Source: Kiritimatiellia bacterium (GTDB lineage: Bacteria > Verrucomicrobiota > Kiritimatiellia > SLAD01). From it: 7,325 nt of DNA. Each line of letters begins with the position of its first letter. Position 1 is the first letter of the stretch. The position numbers and the translations under genes are program-made. A model generated the notes under the pieces. The model was not told where the DNA came from, made no database searches, and worked only from the letters and a program-made list of their open reading frames with translations. Shown piece by piece: positions 7,140 to 7,325 of the stretch. The stretch covers positions 1 to 7,325 of the forward strand of contig SLLF01000355.1 of NCBI GenBank assembly GCA_007134175.1, written 5' to 3'.

Positions 7140-7191
7140 GTTGTCAAATCTAGCACAATCCGCCGAGATCAGGAAAAGGAAAATGCGTAGC

Positions 7192-7325
7192 TCACGGCTG
7201 CCAGGACGCCACCGGCGCAAAGGAGCGCCGGTGGCAGGGGGCGGGACCGTGCTGCCGCAGCGCCGCCAGATGGGCGCGGGTTCCGTAGCCTTTGTGCCGG
7301 GAGAAGCCGTACTGCGCTGCATGAA
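7192..7325 (-). CDS. rnhB: ribonuclease HII, C-terminal end (5' part outside window)
   Basis: Read on the minus strand from the window edge, the frame beginning with the codon at 7323-7321 gives 43 residues and a TGA at 7194-7192. It contains [11 protein letters not shown], then [10 protein letters not shown], then HRRSFAPV. This series is the characteristic C-terminus of bacterial RNase HII, the cytoplasmic enzyme that nicks DNA at misincorporated ribonucleotides and cleaves RNA-DNA hybrids; the HKGYGT and HRRSF segments are strongly conserved. The catalytic DEDD residues lie in the missing N-terminal part and cannot be checked. The gene ends 52 bases before the SNF2 ATG in the same orientation, so the two may be co-transcribed. 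A different frame over the same bases is also open and in frame with the SNF2 gene, but its product is low-complexity and resembles nothing. Confidence 0.9.
   Translation of the reverse strand, partial: HAAQYGFSRHKGYGTRAHLAALRQHGPAPCHRRSFAPVASWQP
7208..7235. repeat. perfect 11-bp inverted repeat (strong hairpin) in the rnhB 3' end
   Basis: GCCACCGGCGC (7208-7218) and GCGCCGGTGGC (7225-7235) are exact reverse complements around a 6-base loop. The hairpin lies within the codons for the conserved HRRSFAPV segment, 14 bases before the rnhB stop codon. On the minus strand no T-run follows directly (the T-rich stretch begins about 20 bases later), so it is not a standard intrinsic terminator. It could act as an mRNA stabiliser or a partial attenuator between rnhB and the SNF2 gene, or be a by-product of GC-rich coding. 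Confidence 0.5.

Noticed and set aside
7140..7322. N-terminal 61-codon extension of the SNF2 protein
   Set aside because: The bases encode the conserved RNase HII C-terminus in another frame, and the extension is low-complexity without SNF2 or SWIM similarity.

Overview
The window holds five recognisable coding units, one broken gene and one small insertion. The codon style is moderately GC-rich and bacterial. The RNase HII tail and the rnhB / SWIM-SNF2 pairing look proteobacterial. The long phosphoglycerate mutase form also occurs in other phyla, so the taxonomic call is tentative and rests on remembered family resemblance, not on a search.

Layout, left to right. (1) 44-1705 (+) is a complete cofactor-independent phosphoglycerate mutase (gpmI), a central glycolysis enzyme. 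(2) 1706-1849 is a 144-base gap in which I found no gene, no clear terminator and no convincing promoter, only the ribosome-binding site of the next gene. (3) 1850-3801 (+) is a tight three-gene run: a Gfo/Idh/MocA-type oxidoreductase, a short-chain dehydrogenase/reductase (SDR) starting 2 bases after its stop codon, and, 18 bases further on, the head of a second SDR that is frameshifted and cut off after about 30-35 residues. Together they look like part of a catabolic or biosynthetic module acting on a sugar, polyol or cyclitol, but the substrate cannot be read from the sequence. (4) 3802-3938 is a non-coding or decayed junction. It contains a possible terminator for the gene arriving from the right, a C/T-rich degenerate tandem tract and a short unassigned reading-frame tail. 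(5) 3939-7139 (-) is a large SWIM zinc-finger plus SNF2-family ATPase. (6) 7192-7325 (-) is the C-terminal end of ribonuclease HII (rnhB), upstream of and co-oriented with the SNF2 gene. It lies in a different frame from the open frame that runs through the SNF2 start, so it is easily missed.

The most striking non-genic structure is at 6468-6544, inside the SNF2 gene. A 61-bp AT-richer segment has near-perfect 11-bp terminal inverted repeats and is bracketed by an exact 8-bp direct repeat. The net addition is 69 bp (23 codons) and keeps the helicase frame open. It looks like a very small non-autonomous transposable element, or an excision remnant, that has become coding sequence.

The plausible history is a housekeeping backbone (gpmI, rnhB, SNF2) with a mobile or decaying sugar-type oxidoreductase cassette between convergent genes. 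I see no RNA gene, CRISPR array, defence system or full-length insertion sequence.
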